A stretch of 34,695 nt of DNA from Gracilibacteraceae bacterium (GTDB taxonomy: Bacteria > Bacillota > Desulfitobacteriia > Desulfitobacteriales > Syntrophobotulaceae), in assembly GCA_031263945.1 (NCBI GenBank), contig JAISEW010000014.1, forward strand, positions 1-34,695, given 5' to 3'. The notes under the pieces were generated by a model. The model saw only the letters and a list, made by a program, of their open reading frames with translations. It was not told where the DNA came from and ran no database searches. Below, in pieces: positions 22,831-31,037 of the stretch. The stretch's first letter is position 1. Each line of letters opens with the position of its first letter. A program made the translations under genes and the position numbers.

Positions 22831-22854
22831 TATGGAATAATATGGAATAATATG
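22831..22854. repeat. 10-bp direct repeat before argF
   Basis: TATGGAATAA occurs twice in tandem, followed by TATG, immediately upstream of the argF ribosome site. The helical-turn spacing and A/T content could suit an arginine repressor (ArgR/AhrC) box, but the match to known ARG boxes is loose. Confidence 0.45.
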
Positions 22855-22869
22855 TAAAAGGTGGTCAAA

Positions 22870-23823
22870 ATGGCGGATTTAAGCGCAAAACTGGCGGGGC
22901 GCGACTTTCTGACCTTGCAGGATTTCACGGCGGCGGAAATCAGCGTCTTTATCGCGACGGCCCGCGATCTCAAAGCCCGGCAGAAAGCCGGAACGCCGCA
23001 TCATTTGCTCGCGGGCAAAACTTTGGCGATGATATTCACCAAATCATCGACCCGGACGCGCGTCGCTTTTGAGGTCGGCATTTATCAACTGGGGGGAACG
23101 GCTCTTTTTCTCAGCGAACGGGATATCCAGCTGGGACGGGGCGAATCCGTCGCCGACACGGCCCGCGTCCTCTCCCGCATGGTGGACGGCGTCATGATCC
23201 GCACATTCAGTCACGCGGAAGTGGAAGAACTGGCGCGGCACGCGGCGGTCCCCGTCATCAACGGCCTGACGGACTATCTGCACCCGACTCAGGTCCTGGC
23301 TGATCTGATGACGATCGAGGAACATAAGGGCCGTCTGGCCGGCCTGAAACTGGCTTATATCGGCGACGGCGGTAATGTGGCCCACTCTTTGCTCATCGGC
23401 TGCAGCAAAATGGGTATGGATATCACTTTGGCCTGTCCGGCGGCGTATGAGCCGCGGGAGGAAATACTGCGGGCGGCGCTCGCCAACGGCGCGGAGAGCG
23501 GCAGCCGCGTGCGCCTGGTGCGTGATCCGCTGGAGGCGGCGCGGGATGCCGACGCCCTTTACACCGACGTCTGGGCCAGCATGGGGCAGGAAGGCGAATC
23601 AGCGGAAAGGCGCGCCGCTTTTAAGGGTTATTGCCTGGACGACGCGGCGCTGGCGGCGGCGCGGCCGGACGTTATAGTTTTGCATTGCCTGCCTGCGCAT
23701 AAAGGCGAAGAAATAACGGAAGCGGTTTTTGAAGGCCCGCGCTCCGTGGTGTTCGACGAGGCGGAAAACCGTCTGCACGCTCATAAAGCCGTCATGGCCC
23801 TTTTGATGGGAAACACTGATTAA
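22870..23823 (+). CDS. argF: Ornithine carbamoyltransferase
   Basis: A 317-aa OTCase, which makes citrulline from ornithine and carbamoyl phosphate in arginine biosynthesis (or the reverse in the deiminase pathway). The carbamoyl-phosphate loop KSSTRTR follows MIFT near residue 54, HPTQVLAD lies near 138, and the ornithine-site HCLPAHKGEEI is near the C-terminus, where K replaces the more usual R. The ATG at 22870 follows AAAGGTGGT at 5 nt; an upstream GTG at 22861 lies in that ribosome site. argG follows after 29 bp, so a biosynthetic role is likely; arcA/arcC are not present nearby. Confidence 0.95.
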   Translation: MADLSAKLAGRDFLTLQDFTAAEISVFIATARDLKARQKAGTPHHLLAGKTLAMIFTKSSTRTRVAFEVGIYQLGGTALFLSERDIQLGRGESVADTARVLSRMVDGVMIRTFSHAEVEELARHAAVPVINGLTDYLHPTQVLADLMTIEEHKGRLAGLKLAYIGDGGNVAHSLLIGCSKMGMDITLACPAAYEPREEILRAALANGAESGSRVRLVRDPLEAARDADALYTDVWASMGQEGESAERRAAFKGYCLDDAALAAARPDVIVLHCLPAHKGEEITEAVFEGPRSVVFDEAENRLHAHKAVMALLMGNTD

Positions 23824-23852
23824 ACTATTTAACTAATACGAGGAGAGCAAAT

Positions 23853-25070
23853 ATGGGTAAAAAGGTTGTTTTGGCATACTCCGGCGGTTTAGACACTTCC
23901 GTGATCATCCCCTGGCTGAAGGAAAATTATGGTTATGAAGTTATCGCCATGTCCGCCGATCTGGGACAGGGCGAGGAACTGGAGCCGCTGCGGGCCAAAG
24001 CCCTGCAAAGCGGCGCGGCCAAACTCTACATCGAGGACTTGCGCGAGGAATTTGTCACCGATTATATTTTCCCGACGATCAGGGCCGGCGCCGTATATGA
24101 GGGGGAATACCTGCTCGGCACGGCTTTTGCCCGTCCGCTCATCGCCAAACGGCTGGTGGAGATCGCCCGCCGCGAAGGCGCGGTGGCGGTAGCGCACGGC
24201 GCGACCGGCAAAGGCAATGACCAGGTGCGTTTTGAACTGTCCGTAAAAGCTCTGGATCCGGAGCTGGCAATCATCGCCCCCTGGCGGCTGTGGGACATCC
24301 GCTCGCGCGAGGACGCGATCGACTACGCGGCGGCGCGGGGCATCCCCGTGCCCGTGACCAAAGAAAGCCCGTACAGTCTGGACCGCAATATCTGGCACCT
24401 CAGCCACGAGGGGGGCGATCTGGAAAACCCGTGGAACGCGCCGCGCGACAGCATGTACGCTTTGACGACGCCGCCGCGCCAGGCCCCGGACGAACCGGCC
24501 TATGTGGAAATCGAGTTCACCCGGGGCGACCCGGTGGCCGTCAACGGCGAACAAATGGCGCCTTTGGCCTTGCTGACCAAATTGAACGAAATAGGCGGCG
24601 CTCATGGCGTCGGCATCGTGGACATCGTGGAAAACCGGCTTGTGGGCATGAAATCCCGCGGCGTATACGAAACGCCCGGCGGCGCGATCTTGGTCGCGGC
24701 TCACCGAGCGCTGGAGCGGCTGACGCTGGACCGGACCACGCAGCATTTCAAGGAACAGGCAGCCCTGCGCTACGCGGAACTGGTTTACGACGGTCTATGG
24801 TTTTCCCCGCTGCGCGAGGCCCTGGACGCTTTTGTCGCCGTGACGCAGCGCCAGGTCACAGGAGTGGCGCGCCTGCAGTTATATAAGGGCAATTGCCGCC
24901 CGGCCGGGACGCGATCGCCTTACTCCCTGTACAATGAGGAATTTGTCACCTTCGGCGCCGACGAGGTCTATAATCAGAAGGACGCGGAAGGATTCATCAA
25001 TCTGTTCGGTTTGCCGCTCAAAGTGCGGGCCCTGATGGAAAAGCAGGCCTCCGTTATTCGTTCAAATTAA
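23853..25070 (+). CDS. argG: Argininosuccinate synthase
   Basis: A 405-aa enzyme that joins citrulline and aspartate using ATP. The PP-loop AYSGGLDTSV is at residues 9-18; the family-typical VAHGATGKGNDQVRFE is near 113-128, and SPYSLDRNIWHLSHEGGDLE follows. Length and motifs are normal. The ATG has ACGAGGAGAG upstream. It forms an operon with argF; argH is not next to it within the window, since the following genes run on the opposite strand. No clear terminator is seen in the 63 bp to the convergent ABC gene. Confidence 0.96.
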   Translation: MGKKVVLAYSGGLDTSVIIPWLKENYGYEVIAMSADLGQGEELEPLRAKALQSGAAKLYIEDLREEFVTDYIFPTIRAGAVYEGEYLLGTAFARPLIAKRLVEIARREGAVAVAHGATGKGNDQVRFELSVKALDPELAIIAPWRLWDIRSREDAIDYAAARGIPVPVTKESPYSLDRNIWHLSHEGGDLENPWNAPRDSMYALTTPPRQAPDEPAYVEIEFTRGDPVAVNGEQMAPLALLTKLNEIGGAHGVGIVDIVENRLVGMKSRGVYETPGGAILVAAHRALERLTLDRTTQHFKEQAALRYAELVYDGLWFSPLREALDAFVAVTQRQVTGVARLQLYKGNCRPAGTRSPYSLYNEEFVTFGADEVYNQKDAEGFINLFGLPLKVRALMEKQASVIRSN

Positions 25071-25133
25071 GACTTGCGGCCAGAACGCCGTCATATCTTC
25101 AAGTTTCCTTACTCGGCGAGGACATACACCGCC

Positions 25134-26987
25134 TCAATCCGCGCCTTGATACAGCTGGTAATACCGCCCTTTGGCCGCCAGCAGCGACTCGTGGTCGCCG
25201 CGCTCGATCACGCGGCCCTGCTCCATCACCATGATCGCTTTGGCGTTTTGCACGGTGGAGAGGCGGTGGGCGATCACAAAAACCGTGCGCCCTTCCATCA
25301 GGCTGTCCATGCCTTTTTGCACGATAGCCTCCGTGCGCGTGTCGATGCTGGAAGTCGCCTCGTCCAGAATCATCACCGGCGGGCTCAGCACCGCGGCCCT
25401 GGCGATGGAGAGCAGCTGGCGCTGCCCCTGGGAAAGACTGCCGCCGTCGCCGTCGATCACCGTGTCATAACCTTCCGGCAGGCGCTCGATAAAATCATGG
25501 GCGTTCGCCAGCCGCGCGGCCGCGACCACTTCCTCGTCCGTGGCGTCCAGCCGCCCGTAGCGGATGTTTTCCCAGACCGATCCCGTAAAAAGGCGCGTGT
25601 CCTGCAGCACCATGCCCAGCGAGCGGCGGAGGGCGCTTTTGCTGATCTCGCCGATCGGCACTCCGTCAAAGAGGACGACGCCTTCCGTTATTTCATAAAA
25701 ACGGTTCAACAGATTGGTGACCGTCGTTTTACCGGCGCCGGTCGCCCCGACGAAAGCTATCTTCTGGCCGGGTTTCGCGTAAAGAGAAATGTCGCGCAGC
25801 ACGGGTTTGTCCTCGGTATAGCCAAAATTGACCCCCCGGAACTCCACCTGGCCCCGCGCCTCGACATATTCCGCGCCCGTCTCTCCCGGCCGGCGCCAGG
25901 CCCAGCGCGCCGCGGCCGCCTGGCTGGGGGCCAGGATCCCGCCCTTTTCCTCCACTGCCGCCAGCGTCACGACGCCGTCGTCCGTCTCCGTCTCTTCATC
26001 CAATAATTGGAAAATTCTCTCCGCCCCGGCCAACGCCATGACGACGGAGTTGATCTGCATGGAGATCTGGGCGATCGGCATGGCAAAACTGCGGGACAGG
26101 GAAAGAAAGGCCCCGATCGCCCCCAGCGTCACCCCGCCGACGCCGGCCGCGGCCAGAGCGCCGCCCAGCACCGCGATCAGCACATATTGCAGATTGCCGA
26201 TATTGGCCATGATGGGCATGAGGATATTGGCAAACCGGTTGGCCGACGCCGCCTGCCGGGCCAGAGCGTCGTTTTTGGCGTCGAAAACAGCCTTGACCTC
26301 CTCCTCGCGGCAGAAGACCTTCACCACTTTTTGCCCGTTGATCATCTCCTCGATGTAGCCGTTGACTTCGCCGAGCATTTTTTGCTGCGCCATAAAATGC
26401 CTGGCCGAACGACCGCCCACCTGCCGCACCACGAGCAGCATCAGGCCCACGCAGGCAAAAACGAGCAGCGTCAGCGGCGGATTGATCAGCAGCATGGCGC
26501 AAGTGACCGCCACGATCGTGATGGCGGAGGAAAAAGCCTGGGGGATACTCTGGGAGATCATCTGCTGCAAAGTGTCCACATCGTTGGTGTAGCGGCTCAT
26601 CAGGTCGCCGAACGAGTTGCGGTCAAAAAAACGCACGGGCAAGGACTGCATATGGGCGAACATGTCGTCCCGGACTTTTTTCAGCACGCTCTGCGTGATC
26701 GTGACCATCGCCCGGTTGTAAAACAAGGTCGCGGCGATCCCGGCGGCGTAAACCAAAGCCAGCCAGGCCACCGCTCTGGCCAGGGCGCTGAATTCCGGCC
26801 TCTCGCTCAAAAGCAGCGGCGTGATGTAGTCGTCCACCAGAGTTTCGATAAAACCGGAACCGGCCACGCCGGCCACGGAACTGACGATGATGCAGAGAAA
26901 AACGAAGGCCAAAAGCGCCCGGTAGCGGCCGATATAGCGCAAAAGGCGCAGCGCGGTCTTCAGGGGTTCAGAGTTCTTCTTCGTCAA
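25134..26987 (-). CDS. ABC exporter half-transporter, catalytic Walker B subunit
   Basis: A 617-aa fused membrane-ATPase half-transporter (type IV exporter fold). Six TM helices span about 20-315; the ATPase domain starts near 380 with Walker A GATGAGKT (414-421), Walker B LDE (E543 intact) and H-loop H574. Its signature is degenerate, LSQGQ (518-522). A 50-residue linker precedes the ATPase domain. It starts with TTG at 26987, overlapping the partner gene by 20 bp. Together they form a heterodimer in which this subunit provides the catalytic glutamate of the intact site. Multidrug or lipid-like substrates are typical; the actual one is unknown. Confidence 0.93.
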   Translation of the reverse strand: MTKKNSEPLKTALRLLRYIGRYRALLAFVFLCIIVSSVAGVAGSGFIETLVDDYITPLLLSERPEFSALARAVAWLALVYAAGIAATLFYNRAMVTITQSVLKKVRDDMFAHMQSLPVRFFDRNSFGDLMSRYTNDVDTLQQMISQSIPQAFSSAITIVAVTCAMLLINPPLTLLVFACVGLMLLVVRQVGGRSARHFMAQQKMLGEVNGYIEEMINGQKVVKVFCREEEVKAVFDAKNDALARQAASANRFANILMPIMANIGNLQYVLIAVLGGALAAAGVGGVTLGAIGAFLSLSRSFAMPIAQISMQINSVVMALAGAERIFQLLDEETETDDGVVTLAAVEEKGGILAPSQAAAARWAWRRPGETGAEYVEARGQVEFRGVNFGYTEDKPVLRDISLYAKPGQKIAFVGATGAGKTTVTNLLNRFYEITEGVVLFDGVPIGEISKSALRRSLGMVLQDTRLFTGSVWENIRYGRLDATDEEVVAAARLANAHDFIERLPEGYDTVIDGDGGSLSQGQRQLLSIARAAVLSPPVMILDEATSSIDTRTEAIVQKGMDSLMEGRTVFVIAHRLSTVQNAKAIMVMEQGRVIERGDHESLLAAKGRYYQLYQGAD

Positions 26988-28716
26988 AATCGCCCCCTTT
27001 CCGCTGCGAATGATAAACTTCCCGGTAAAGCTCGCTGCCGCGCATGAGTTCGGCGTGGGGGCCGACCGCCTGCACCCGGCCTCCGTCCAGCACGACGATC
27101 TTGTCGGCGTCCTGCACGGAAGCGACGCGCTGGGCGATGATCAGCTTGGTCATGGCCGGCAGTTCCTCGCGGAGCGCCCGGCGCAACGCGGCGTCTGTCC
27201 GCGTGTCCACGGCGCTGGTCGAATCGTCCAGGATCAGGATCTTCGGTTTTTTCAGCAGGGCGCGGGCGATGCACAGCCGCTGTTTCTGCCCGCCGGAAAT
27301 ATTGGCGCCGCCCTGCTCGATCACGGAGTCATAGCCGTCGGGCAGAGCGCGGATAAAAGCGTCGGCCTGGGCCAAGCGGCAGGCCCGGACCATTTCTTCC
27401 TCGCCGGCGTCTTCATTGCCCCAGCGCAGATTGTCTTTGACCGTACCGGAAAAAAGCTCGTTTTTCTGCAGCACCACCGCGACCTCGTCGCGCAAGACCC
27501 GCAGATCGTACTCGCGCACGTCGCGGCCGCCCACCTCCACCGCGCCGCCCGTCACGTCGTATAAGCGGGAAATAAGCTGGATCAGGCTGGTCTTGCCGCT
27601 GCCGGTGCCGCCGAGTATGCCGACGGTCTCCCCCGGGGCCACGGACAAGTCAATCCCGTCCAGACACGGTTTGCCGCCCGCGCCGCCGTAGCTGAAACTG
27701 GCGCCGCGAAAAGCCAGCGAGCCGTCCGGGACGACCGTCGCCGCCCCCGGTTCGCTGGTCAGGTCAGATTCCGCCGCCAGCACTGCCGCGATCCTCTCGG
27801 CGGAAGCGCGGGAGATGACGATCATGACAAAAAGCATCGACAGCATCATCAGGCTGAACAGGATCTGCATGGCGTAGGTAAACATGCTCATGAGCTGGCC
27901 GGTGGTCATGGCGCCGCCCACGATCAGCCGCGCCCCGATCCAGGCGATCAGCAGCATGCAGATGTACATGCAGAACTGCATCAGCGGCATGGCCAGAGCC
28001 ATCCTTTTCCCGGCCTTGGACATATCGGCGAAAATGGACTCAGAAACGCGCCCAAATTTTTCCTTCTCATAATCTTCGCGCACGAAGGATTTGACCACCC
28101 GGATGCCGCGCACGTTTTCCCGCACGATCTTGTTCAGGTGGTCGTAAGTGGTGAAAACCCGCATGAATATGGGGTGGACATGCCGCAGGATCAAGTAGAC
28201 GGCCAGCGCCAGCACCGGCACCGCCGCCAGGAAAACCAGCGAAAGCGTGGCCTGGACGCGAAAAGCCATGGCAAAGGCCAGCGTCAGCATCAAAGGGCTG
28301 CGCACCGCCATGCGCAGCAGCATCTGGAAGGCCATTTGCACATTCGTGACGTCGGAGGTGAGACGCGTGACCAGACTTTCTGTGGTAAATTTATCCAGCT
28401 GGCGGAAGGAAAAAGTCTGGATATTATAAAACATGGCCCGCCGAAGGTTGCGGGCAAACCCGGCGGAGGCGGAGGCGGCAAAAGAACCGCTCAGCACGCC
28501 GCAGAGCAGCGCCAGCGCCGCGCAGACAGTCAGGACAGCGCCCATTTTCCAAATATAATCGGTCTGTCCGCCGTCTATCCCGATGTCGATCAGACCCGCC
28601 ATCAAAAAAGGGATGACGACCTCCATGACGACCTCGCCGCCCATGAACAGCGGCGAAAGCCAGGCGTCCCGCTTATATTGCCCAATACAGCGGAGCAGAC
28701 GTTTTATCAATCCCAT
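26968..28716 (-). CDS. ABC exporter half-transporter, degenerate-site subunit
   Basis: A 582-aa half-transporter with six TM helices (about 20-300) and an ATPase domain: Walker A GGTGSGKT (369-376), intact signature ISGGQ (473-477), but Asp in place of the catalytic glutamate (D498) and Gln in place of the H-loop histidine (Q529). This is the pattern of the degenerate half in heterodimeric exporters such as TM287/288 and BmrCD. With the 617-aa partner it gives one consensus and one degenerate ATP site. The ATG at 28716 has GAGGTG upstream. It is the first gene of the two-gene operon. Confidence 0.93.
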   Translation of the reverse strand: MGLIKRLLRCIGQYKRDAWLSPLFMGGEVVMEVVIPFLMAGLIDIGIDGGQTDYIWKMGAVLTVCAALALLCGVLSGSFAASASAGFARNLRRAMFYNIQTFSFRQLDKFTTESLVTRLTSDVTNVQMAFQMLLRMAVRSPLMLTLAFAMAFRVQATLSLVFLAAVPVLALAVYLILRHVHPIFMRVFTTYDHLNKIVRENVRGIRVVKSFVREDYEKEKFGRVSESIFADMSKAGKRMALAMPLMQFCMYICMLLIAWIGARLIVGGAMTTGQLMSMFTYAMQILFSLMMLSMLFVMIVISRASAERIAAVLAAESDLTSEPGAATVVPDGSLAFRGASFSYGGAGGKPCLDGIDLSVAPGETVGILGGTGSGKTSLIQLISRLYDVTGGAVEVGGRDVREYDLRVLRDEVAVVLQKNELFSGTVKDNLRWGNEDAGEEEMVRACRLAQADAFIRALPDGYDSVIEQGGANISGGQKQRLCIARALLKKPKILILDDSTSAVDTRTDAALRRALREELPAMTKLIIAQRVASVQDADKIVVLDGGRVQAVGPHAELMRGSELYREVYHSQRKGGDFDEEEL

Positions 28717-28937
28717 GGCTCACCTCGCCGCTTTCTCGCTCTTAAAGAAATACCCGCCCGGTTGGTCGGTCAGGCAACTTCATATTGTAGCCTGTTTTAG
28801 CGGAGGCGTCAAGCAATTTTTATAAAAGGGATATTTAGGTAAAACTGGGTTGTGTTGATAGTTGACGTTGCCCGCGGGACGCGGCATAAACGCGATAGGC
28901 GCGATAGCCAGGTTGGTTTGACGGGCCGTCGAAAAAT

Positions 28938-28966
28938 TTGACAAAAAAAATACCGCCATGTATAAT
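28938..28966 (+). promoter_or_regulatory. Perfect consensus promoter of the defence operon
   Basis: TTGACA (28938-28943), 17 bp, TATAAT (28961-28966): an exact sigma-A consensus, with start near 28973. A leader of about 220 nt precedes the GIY-YIG gene. A direct repeat CGCGATAG (28891-28898, 28900-28907) lies upstream. The 28717-28937 stretch shows no gene. So strong a promoter would be expected to need repression; a DndB-like protein is encoded in the operon. Confidence 0.78.
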
Positions 28967-29103
28967 CAAGATACAATAGCTATTTGACCTCGCCGCGAAA
29001 TGCAACTTCGGTTTAACAAATCTTATCGTAATTGAATCCGCACATACACAACAGCAGGTTATTGCCCCCGAAAACATAATCGCCGAGCTGGGCACGCAAC
29101 CAA

Positions 29104-29208
29104 ATGCCAAAGACGTTTTATACTTACGGATACATTGACAGAAGCACGATCGATATTGATGAAATCATGGATAAGGCCAGAAGGAGGATGAGCGATGGGA
29201 GAAATTGA
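29104..29208 (+). CDS. Possible 34-aa leader peptide
   Basis: A short frame in the operon leader (MPKTFYTYGYIDRSTIDIDE..., ending MSDGRN) has its stop inside the GIY-YIG gene, overlapping it by 14 bp. No clear ribosome site precedes its ATG. It could couple translation to the nuclease gene or be chance; I do not recognise the peptide. Confidence 0.25.
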   Translation: MPKTFYTYGYIDRSTIDIDEIMDKARRRMSDGRN

Positions 29209-29713
29209 CCTTGTTGGCGCCAATATCGCCCTGTCAAGTATTCAATTTATACTAAACACTACTTTGTGGGATAGCTTTAATCCGAAGGTTATGAGCATTA
29301 TCTCACAGCCGCAGTCCTGGCGCGAAGTAAAACTGCTTGCTCCCGATGGAAAAAGTAATCCGCAGCTTCGTACAATCCCAAACGACAAAGGCGGCATATA
29401 TTTGATTCTGGCCAAACCAAACATTTTGCCTGAATCGTGCCTGTACTTAATGTACATTGGACGCGCTCATATAACGGCAGATCACAATTTAAGAAAACGC
29501 TGTTCGCAATATCCCACGGAAAAAGAACGCCCTAAGATAAAGCGACTGATTGAGCAATGGGGGCGATATTTATATGTCAGATACCTCCCGTTAGACGGCA
29601 ATGACATAATAGACGTTGTCGAAGACGAACTTATCAATATAATCCTGCCTCCTTTCAATGACAGGATACCAAATAAAAAAATAAGCGCTGCGGTCAAAGC
29701 GTTTGCCATGTAA
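29195..29713 (+). CDS. GIY-YIG nuclease-domain protein
   Basis: A 172-aa protein with a GIY-YIG fold in its second half. GIY lies at 67-69 and YIGR at 87-90; Arg100 or Arg102 follows on the helix, Glu145 sits in DELIN, and Asn155 in PPFND. These are the expected Tyr, Tyr, Arg, Glu and Asn active-site positions, so it should cut DNA. The N-terminal 60 residues are unassigned and may recognise a target or partner. A strong AAGGAGGATG site precedes the ATG. It is the first main gene of the operon with DGQHR, BrxP-like, DUF4007 and BrxC-like genes, so a restriction-type effector role in phage defence is inferred. Confidence 0.85.
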   Translation: MGEIDLVGANIALSSIQFILNTTLWDSFNPKVMSIISQPQSWREVKLLAPDGKSNPQLRTIPNDKGGIYLILAKPNILPESCLYLMYIGRAHITADHNLRKRCSQYPTEKERPKIKRLIEQWGRYLYVRYLPLDGNDIIDVVEDELINIILPPFNDRIPNKKISAAVKAFAM

Positions 29714-29726
29714 AGGGGTGTGAAAT

Positions 29727-30998
29727 ATGAAAATACCGGCCATACGCGCTAAAGTTGGAATATGGGTTTACTATGTTTCAACACTGACTTACGCGCAGGT
29801 TAAAGAACATGTTAAAATGGTGGACAAGGAACTCCATAAATCGGCTGTTCTCAGTGAAATGCTGCAGCGGAGCATAACAAACAACTATAAACAAATTGCC
29901 GCCTATATCATGCAGCAGGAGGAGCGTTTTTTCAATTCTCTGGTGCTGGCTGTATATGACGGCGACCCGCAATGGCATGAAATCCGCTTGGATTATGGCG
30001 ACGACGAAGAATACTACGATATCGGGCTGCTTGAGTTAACGGGCGAAGAAAAAATCTTTCCTGTGGACGGGCAGCACCGCGTTGAGGGCATTAAAAAAGT
30101 TCTCCGCGAATCTGATCAGTTTAACGAAGAACGTATTCCGGTGATTTTTATCGGTCACAGAAACGACGACGACGGCATGAAACGCGCGAGAAGACTGTTC
30201 AGCACTCTGAACCGTTACGCAAAACCGGTTTCCCAAAGAGATATCATCGCCCTTGACGAAGACGATTCTGTAGCCATCGCTTCGCGCGAGCTGATTGAAA
30301 ATCATCCGTTATTTGAAAACGAGCGGATATTGGATTCTAAGACCAAGGCTATTCCCGAAAACAATAAAAAAGCGTTTACAACGATCATCACTTTTTATGA
30401 GTGTAATTATGAGTTGATGCATCTTTTCCTAGAGTCCAGGACGGTGAAAGATTCTGACGGAAGGAAAATGCGCGGGCGCTCAAAGGCAAGAGAGTATATC
30501 CGATTCAGGCCGGATCAGCCGGAGCTTGACGGATTTATCAGCCTGTGCGTTGATTTTTGGAATGCCGTTTCCTCTGAAATTTCCTGCGTTCGCGAGTATC
30601 TGGCCGCGGCTCCCGCCGCCGAACGCTTCCGTAACAAGGTTGACGGGGGCTTATTGCCGTTTCGGCCCGCCGCCTTGATTCCTCTCGTTAAGGCGGTCGT
30701 TCATATCCATAAAAAAACCGGAGAATCATTTAATGAAGTGCTTCGAAAAATTAATACACTGCCTTTAAAAATATCTGACAATATTTGGGCCGGAATCCTT
30801 TGGGATAAAAATAACCAGAAAATGATCATGAATCACCAAAAGGTTGTTGAGCTTTGTCTTGTTCTTCTCTATGATCCCGCGTTATCATCAGAAAAAGAAA
30901 AGCAACATTTGGTGGATGGATATGCTTCCGCAACTCAAACGCGCAAAGAAGAGGCTGAAAGCGCGTTGGGTATCTGCGTAACGAAAAGTGATACCTGA
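29727..30998 (+). CDS. DGQHR-domain protein, DndB-like
   Basis: A 423-aa protein with the signature DGQHR at 114-118 (FPVDGQHRVEGI), which defines the family of DndB, the regulator of DNA phosphorothioation operons. The preceding RSITNNYKQIAAYIMQQEER segment and the later RARRLFSTLNRYAKPVSQRD segment are also typical. DndB binds its operon promoter and represses it; some relatives may do other work on DNA. A good AAGGGGTG site lies before the ATG, 13 bp after the GIY-YIG gene. It probably tunes the perfect promoter at 28938-28966. DndB role is inferred from the family; repressor action here is untested. Confidence 0.82.
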   Translation: MKIPAIRAKVGIWVYYVSTLTYAQVKEHVKMVDKELHKSAVLSEMLQRSITNNYKQIAAYIMQQEERFFNSLVLAVYDGDPQWHEIRLDYGDDEEYYDIGLLELTGEEKIFPVDGQHRVEGIKKVLRESDQFNEERIPVIFIGHRNDDDGMKRARRLFSTLNRYAKPVSQRDIIALDEDDSVAIASRELIENHPLFENERILDSKTKAIPENNKKAFTTIITFYECNYELMHLFLESRTVKDSDGRKMRGRSKAREYIRFRPDQPELDGFISLCVDFWNAVSSEISCVREYLAAAPAAERFRNKVDGGLLPFRPAALIPLVKAVVHIHKKTGESFNEVLRKINTLPLKISDNIWAGILWDKNNQKMIMNHQKVVELCLVLLYDPALSSEKEKQHLVDGYASATQTRKEEAESALGICVTKSDT

Positions 30999-31037
30999 GC
31001 AGTTGCGTATTTGATAAACCTGAAAAGAGGATTGACC

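Noticed and set aside
31011..31037. Upstream TTG start for the BrxP-like gene
   Set aside because: No ribosome site before 31011, while GAGG precedes the ATG at 31038, which begins directly with the zinc-ribbon cysteines.
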